DNA of 18,712 bases, from contig DJYD01000066.1 in NCBI GenBank assembly GCA_002449955.1, positions 1-18,712 of the forward strand, written 5' to 3'. Shown here piece after piece: positions 15,813 to 18,712 of the stretch; the stretch's first letter is position 1, and the number at the start of each line of letters is the position of its first letter. The notes beneath the pieces were generated by a model. The model was given only the letters and a program-made list of their open reading frames with translations. It had not been told where the DNA came from and searched no databases. A program made the translations under genes and the position numbers. Source of the stretch: Lachnospiraceae bacterium UBA6987 (GTDB taxonomy: Bacteria > Bacillota > Clostridia > Lachnospirales > Lachnospiraceae).

Positions 15813-16571
15813 TCATATAAGCTGTTCCCGCTCCTTTTTCAGCAGTGTATAGACATCGTAAATATCTGTGATCTCGTAATCCGGAGCTACATCAAATCTG
15901 CCGATATCTTTTTGCGCCGTCAGGAAGGAATTGATCTTGAAAATGCGGCCGAAGCCTGCTCTTCTTGGTCCAACCACATCACGGGAAAGGGTATCGCCGA
16001 CGAAGGCACACTCAGCGGGATCAAGATTTGCCTGATTGCAGGCTATCCTGAAGATATTCGGATGCGGCTTTCTGTATCCGACGATCGAAGACAGTGTGAT
16101 CTCGTCAAAATACTGGCGTACGCCGTATTCCTTCAATGTGGAGAATACCTGGAACAGACTGCCGGTATTGCTCACAACAGACACGTGAAGCCCGAGATCT
16201 TCCTTAAGGCCCTTCAGCATTTCCGCCACGTGTACGCGCAGTTTTCTGTCATAGAAGGTGGTCTCCCACATATGCGCGATCTCCTCGCTGATCTCCGCAA
16301 GCTTCTCCCGGTCAACAGGAATACCGCGAAATCCCCAGTCACACCAGATCTCCTCCGGCTTCAGTTCGATCTGCGTCTGTTCCGAATGCTTCTTGTATTC
16401 CTGGATCTGCGCGCCGACTGTCTTCCACAACTCTTCCGCTTCATAAGGAACCTCGATCCCATGTTTCCGAAGGATTGCATCAAGGGCATAAGCGGTCGCT
16501 TTATCGTTCTTTTCGTCGGAATATAAGTCTTCCAGTGTACCGCCCATATCAAACATGACTGCTTTAATCAT
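15813..16571 (-). CDS. HAD-fold hydrolase-like protein 5, leader of the ABC operon (motif I DMGGT)
   Basis: 252 residues, fifth paralogue, 12 kb from the others. Motifs: D8 in FDMGGTL with Gly10 in place of the acid/base Asp, S134 (SVVSN), K168 (YRKPHP), and D193/D198 (GDTLSRD). The cap holds EYKKHSEQT and W76/W79 (IWCDW), closely matching HAD4. GAGGTG lies 7 bases before the ATG. It is the first gene after the operator-controlled promoter and is followed by the importer genes, so it should act on the imported solute or a close product. It ties the HAD array to transport. Confidence 0.9.
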   Translation of the reverse strand: MIKAVMFDMGGTLEDLYSDEKNDKATAYALDAILRKHGIEVPYEAEELWKTVGAQIQEYKKHSEQTQIELKPEEIWCDWGFRGIPVDREKLAEISEEIAHMWETTFYDRKLRVHVAEMLKGLKEDLGLHVSVVSNTGSLFQVFSTLKEYGVRQYFDEITLSSIVGYRKPHPNIFRIACNQANLDPAECAFVGDTLSRDVVGPRRAGFGRIFKINSFLTAQKDIGRFDVAPDYEITDIYDVYTLLKKEREQLI

Positions 16572-16605
16572 CTGAGCACCTCTGAATAGGGAATAATATT
16601 AATTT

Positions 16606-16619
16606 CGTAAACGTTTGCG
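16606..16619. promoter_or_regulatory. LacI-family operator O3 (HAD5/ABC operon)
   Basis: CGTAAACGTTTGCG is the exact reverse complement of the O1 core at 4296-4309. It lies 13 bases past the -10 box of the HAD5 promoter, just after the expected transcript start, where a bound repressor would block initiation or early elongation. Confidence 0.88.
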
Positions 16620-16632
16620 TTCTGCTGTCTTG

Positions 16633-16661
16633 ATTCTATCACCATGTTTCCTTCTTGTCAA
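16633..16661 (-). promoter_or_regulatory. Promoter of the HAD5/ABC operon (sigma-A type)
   Basis: Minus-strand TTGACA (16656-16661) and TAGAAT (16633-16638) with a 17-base spacer, the same geometry as the two promoters at the lacI locus. Confidence 0.86.
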
Positions 16662-16763
16662 TAAATTTTGCCTTTCAAAATAAAAAATATTCCGTTTTTC
16701 TATTTGAATCGTCATTTCCGGGCCGTTTATCCTGTTCCCATATCATTCTATTCCTTTCTGCGG

Positions 16764-16777
16764 CGTAAAGGTTTACG
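16764..16777. promoter_or_regulatory. Operator-like site O4, upstream of the HAD5 promoter
   Basis: CGTAAAGGTTTACG has perfect 6-base arms identical to the other operators, but a GG centre instead of CG. It lies about 100 bases upstream of the HAD5 -35 box; its centre is 158 bases from that of O3. It could be an auxiliary site for DNA looping. Confidence 0.65.
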
Positions 16778-16789
16778 TAAAACACCAAC

Positions 16790-16818
16790 AAAAAAAGACC
16801 GCATTTGCGGTCTTTTTT
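16790..16818. terminator. Terminator of the glutamine synthetase gene
   Basis: GACCGC and GCGGTC pair around ATTT, with an A run on one side and a T run on the other. It can terminate both ways and separates the glutamine synthetase gene from the HAD5 promoter. Confidence 0.92.
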
Positions 16819-16845
16819 CGCACTTTGCTGCACGCTTTCCGTTCT

Positions 16846-18712
16846 TTAAATGGCAAACAGCAGCTGCGTATAGCTTGGATAGGGCCAGAAAGCTTCAGGC
16901 GTAATCCGTTCCAGCCGGTCGATGATCTTCCTGCAGGCAGCCATTTCACCGACCACCTCTTCACTGGCGATCTTCAGGCGCTCCTCCTGACATGCTGCGG
17001 CTTCCAGCCTTTCCAGCACATGCCCGAGTGCATCTGCTTCACATAAAAGCGCATCCCCCAATCTTCCGGCCTCTTCCATCAGAGTGCTTCCGAACGCCGT
17101 TTCCTTCGGCAGGGAGGTAAGATACGCACTGATGCCGCCCAAAATGCCTTTGCGGATCATTTCCAGCAGGGTCCTCGCCTCAATCGTGATCACACTGCAG
17201 TATTTCTCAACACGGACCTCATTGCGCGATTCCATCTCCTTTCGGCTGTAAATACCGTTTTCCGTCAGGAGGCGGATATTTTTCGTGCTGACATTTTCCG
17301 GGATCGTTTCTGCGGTATTCCGCAGATTCTTCAAACCGCGGGCTTCTGCCTCTTCCGTCCAGGAGCTGTCATAACCATTCCCGTCAAACAGAATCCGGCG
17401 GTGCTCCTTCAGCATATCACGGATCAGGCTTTTTACCGCATTCAGACGGTCCTCACTCTTCTCCAGTCTGTCAGCCACCTCTTTCAGTTCCTGGGCAAGG
17501 ATCGTATTCAGATAGGTGACCGGTGTTGCGATGGACTGGCTCGCGCCAACCATACGGAACTCGAATTTATTGCCGGTAAAGGCGAGAGGCGACGTGCGGT
17601 TTCTGTCCGTATTGTCCTGCGAAAGCTGCAGAAGGATATCCTTGCCTACCGTCAGGAAATGGCTCTCCTGATTCACATAAGGTTCCTCCCGGATGATCGA
17701 GTCAATCACACTCTGCAGTTCTGTCCCCACGAAGACGGAAATGATTGCCGGCGGTGCTTCCTGTCCTCCCAGTCTGTGGTCATTCCCGGCATGGGCTGCC
17801 GAGCACCGCAGCAATTCAGGGTATTCATCCACACCTTTCAGAAAAGCCGACAGGAACAATAAGAACCGTGTATTATCCGCCGGTGTCGAACCAGGAGAAA
17901 AGAGATTCTCTCCCGTATCCGTCGATACGGACCAGTTGACATGTTTACCGGAACCATTGATCCCGGCGAAGGGCTTCTCATGGAGCAGGCAGACCAAATC
18001 ATGACGGTCAGCCACACGCTTCATGATCTCCATCGTCAGCTGGTTCTGATCGTTGGCCGTATTGGCATCCGTGAAAAACGGCGCCATCTCATACTGTGCC
18101 GGGGCCACCTCATTATGCTCGGTCTTGGCGCAAATGCCTAACTTCCATAATTCTTCATTCAGATCCTGCATGAAAGCTGATATTTCCGGTTTGATCGCAC
18201 CATAATAGTGGTCATCCAGTTCCTGTTTTTTGGGTGCATCGGCACCGAACAGCGTACGTCCGCAGAGACGCAGATCCAGGCGTTTCTGAAACAGCGGCTT
18301 CGGAATCAGGAAATATTCCTGCTCAGCCCCGACGTTGACGCGGACATTTTCCGTCCGCTCGTCTCCGAGAAGCCGGAGAATGCGGACCGCCTCTCGTTTC
18401 AGCAGCTCTATGGAGCGGAGAAGAGGCGTTTTCTTGTCCAGAACCTCTCCGGAAAAGGTACAGAAAACCGTAGGAATGCAGAGTACCCTGTCCTTGATAA
18501 AAGCATAGGATGTCGGATCCCAGGCACTGTAGCCGCGTGCTTCAAAGGTTGACCGCAGACCGCCTGAAGGGAAGGAAGAGGCATCCGGCTCGCCCTTGAT
18601 CAGGTCCTTGCCGGAAAAGCCCATCAGCATCCGGCCCTCTTCATCCGGGGTAGAGACAAAGGCGTCATGTTTTTCGGCCGTAATGCCTGTCAGGGGCTGG
18701 AACCAGTGGGTA
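16846..18712 (-). CDS. glnN: Glutamine synthetase type III (GSIII), 5' end outside the window
   Basis: The reading frame stays open to the window edge; 621 residues are visible of the ~700 usual for this type. The first visible residues HWFQPLTG and TAEKHDAF, then FPSGGLRSTFEARGYSAWDP, are hallmarks of GSIII rather than the shorter types I and II. Later segments include AEQEYFLIPK, the NEVAPAQYE/ANDQNQ block, and GSGKHVNWS, which form the ATP/glutamate/metal site, and FEFRMVGASQS. The long C-terminal helical region is specific to type III. It makes glutamine from glutamate, ammonia and ATP as a cytoplasmic multimer. It has its own terminator and appears unrelated to the LacI regulon. Confidence 0.95.
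   Translation of the reverse strand, partial: THWFQPLTGITAEKHDAFVSTPDEEGRMLMGFSGKDLIKGEPDASSFPSGGLRSTFEARGYSAWDPTSYAFIKDRVLCIPTVFCTFSGEVLDKKTPLLRSIELLKREAVRILRLLGDERTENVRVNVGAEQEYFLIPKPLFQKRLDLRLCGRTLFGADAPKKQELDDHYYGAIKPEISAFMQDLNEELWKLGICAKTEHNEVAPAQYEMAPFFTDANTANDQNQLTMEIMKRVADRHDLVCLLHEKPFAGINGSGKHVNWSVSTDTGENLFSPGSTPADNTRFLLFLSAFLKGVDEYPELLRCSAAHAGNDHRLGGQEAPPAIISVFVGTELQSVIDSIIREEPYVNQESHFLTVGKDILLQLSQDNTDRNRTSPLAFTGNKFEFRMVGASQSIATPVTYLNTILAQELKEVADRLEKSEDRLNAVKSLIRDMLKEHRRILFDGNGYDSSWTEEAEARGLKNLRNTAETIPENVSTKNIRLLTENGIYSRKEMESRNEVRVEKYCSVITIEARTLLEMIRKGILGGISAYLTSLPKETAFGSTLMEEAGRLGDALLCEADALGHVLERLEAAACQEERLKIASEEVVGEMAACRKIIDRLERITPEAFWPYPSYTQLLFAI

Noticed and set aside
1..18712. 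CRISPR arrays, transposases, phage genes, tRNA or rRNA genes
   Set aside because: No regularly spaced repeats, transposase-like frames, integrase motifs or recognisable RNA genes were seen.

Overview
The window looks like a chromosome segment of a moderately GC-rich Bacillota, most likely a Clostridia/Lachnospiraceae-type gut or rumen anaerobe. The evidence is a type III glutamine synthetase, an MgtC/SapB membrane protein, strong AGGAGG-type ribosome binding sites, TTGACA/TATAAT-like promoters, and lipoproteins with Thr/Pro/Ala/Glu linkers. Assignment below the class is inference.

Left part (1-4270): the tail of a Cys-rich protein and a two-way hairpin terminator, then a minus-strand operon of four tandem paralogous HAD-fold proteins. 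The operon ends in a protein that is only the C-terminal ~60% of cofactor-independent phosphoglycerate mutase. Centre-left (4270-7200): a divergent promoter region with two palindromic operators, then a plus-strand operon lacI - PHP phosphoesterase - PfkB-type kinase, closed by a hairpin terminator.

Centre (7232-9635): minus-strand mgtC-like gene and a lipoprotein built from three related beta-rich domains; these look unrelated to the rest. Right part (9703-16571): a minus-strand operon reading HAD5 - fused ABC permease - ABC ATPase - lipoprotein binding protein - four-helix membrane protein - metallo-beta-lactamase-fold hydrolase. A fifth HAD paralogue is thus the leader of an ABC importer operon. 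A densely hairpinned ~150-base segment separates permease and ATPase. The right edge (16846-18712) is the 3' part of a type III glutamine synthetase with its own terminator.

The main point is the link between the two ends. The HAD array, the lacI operon and the HAD5/ABC operon each have a consensus-like promoter (TTGACA, 17-base spacer, TAxAAT) with a CGTAAACGTTTACG-type palindrome at or just after the expected start of transcription. The core 14-mer in front of HAD4 is the exact reverse complement of the one in front of HAD5, 12.3 kb away. I infer one LacI-family regulon: import of a small organic (probably phosphorylated) solute by an Fe3+/hexose-phosphate-type ABC system, processing by five HAD paralogues, a PHP phosphoesterase and a half-iPGM, and phosphorylation by a PfkB-type kinase. 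All five HADs have Gly instead of the usual second Asp of motif I (DxGxT), so ordinary phosphatase chemistry cannot be assumed. The substrate is unknown from sequence.
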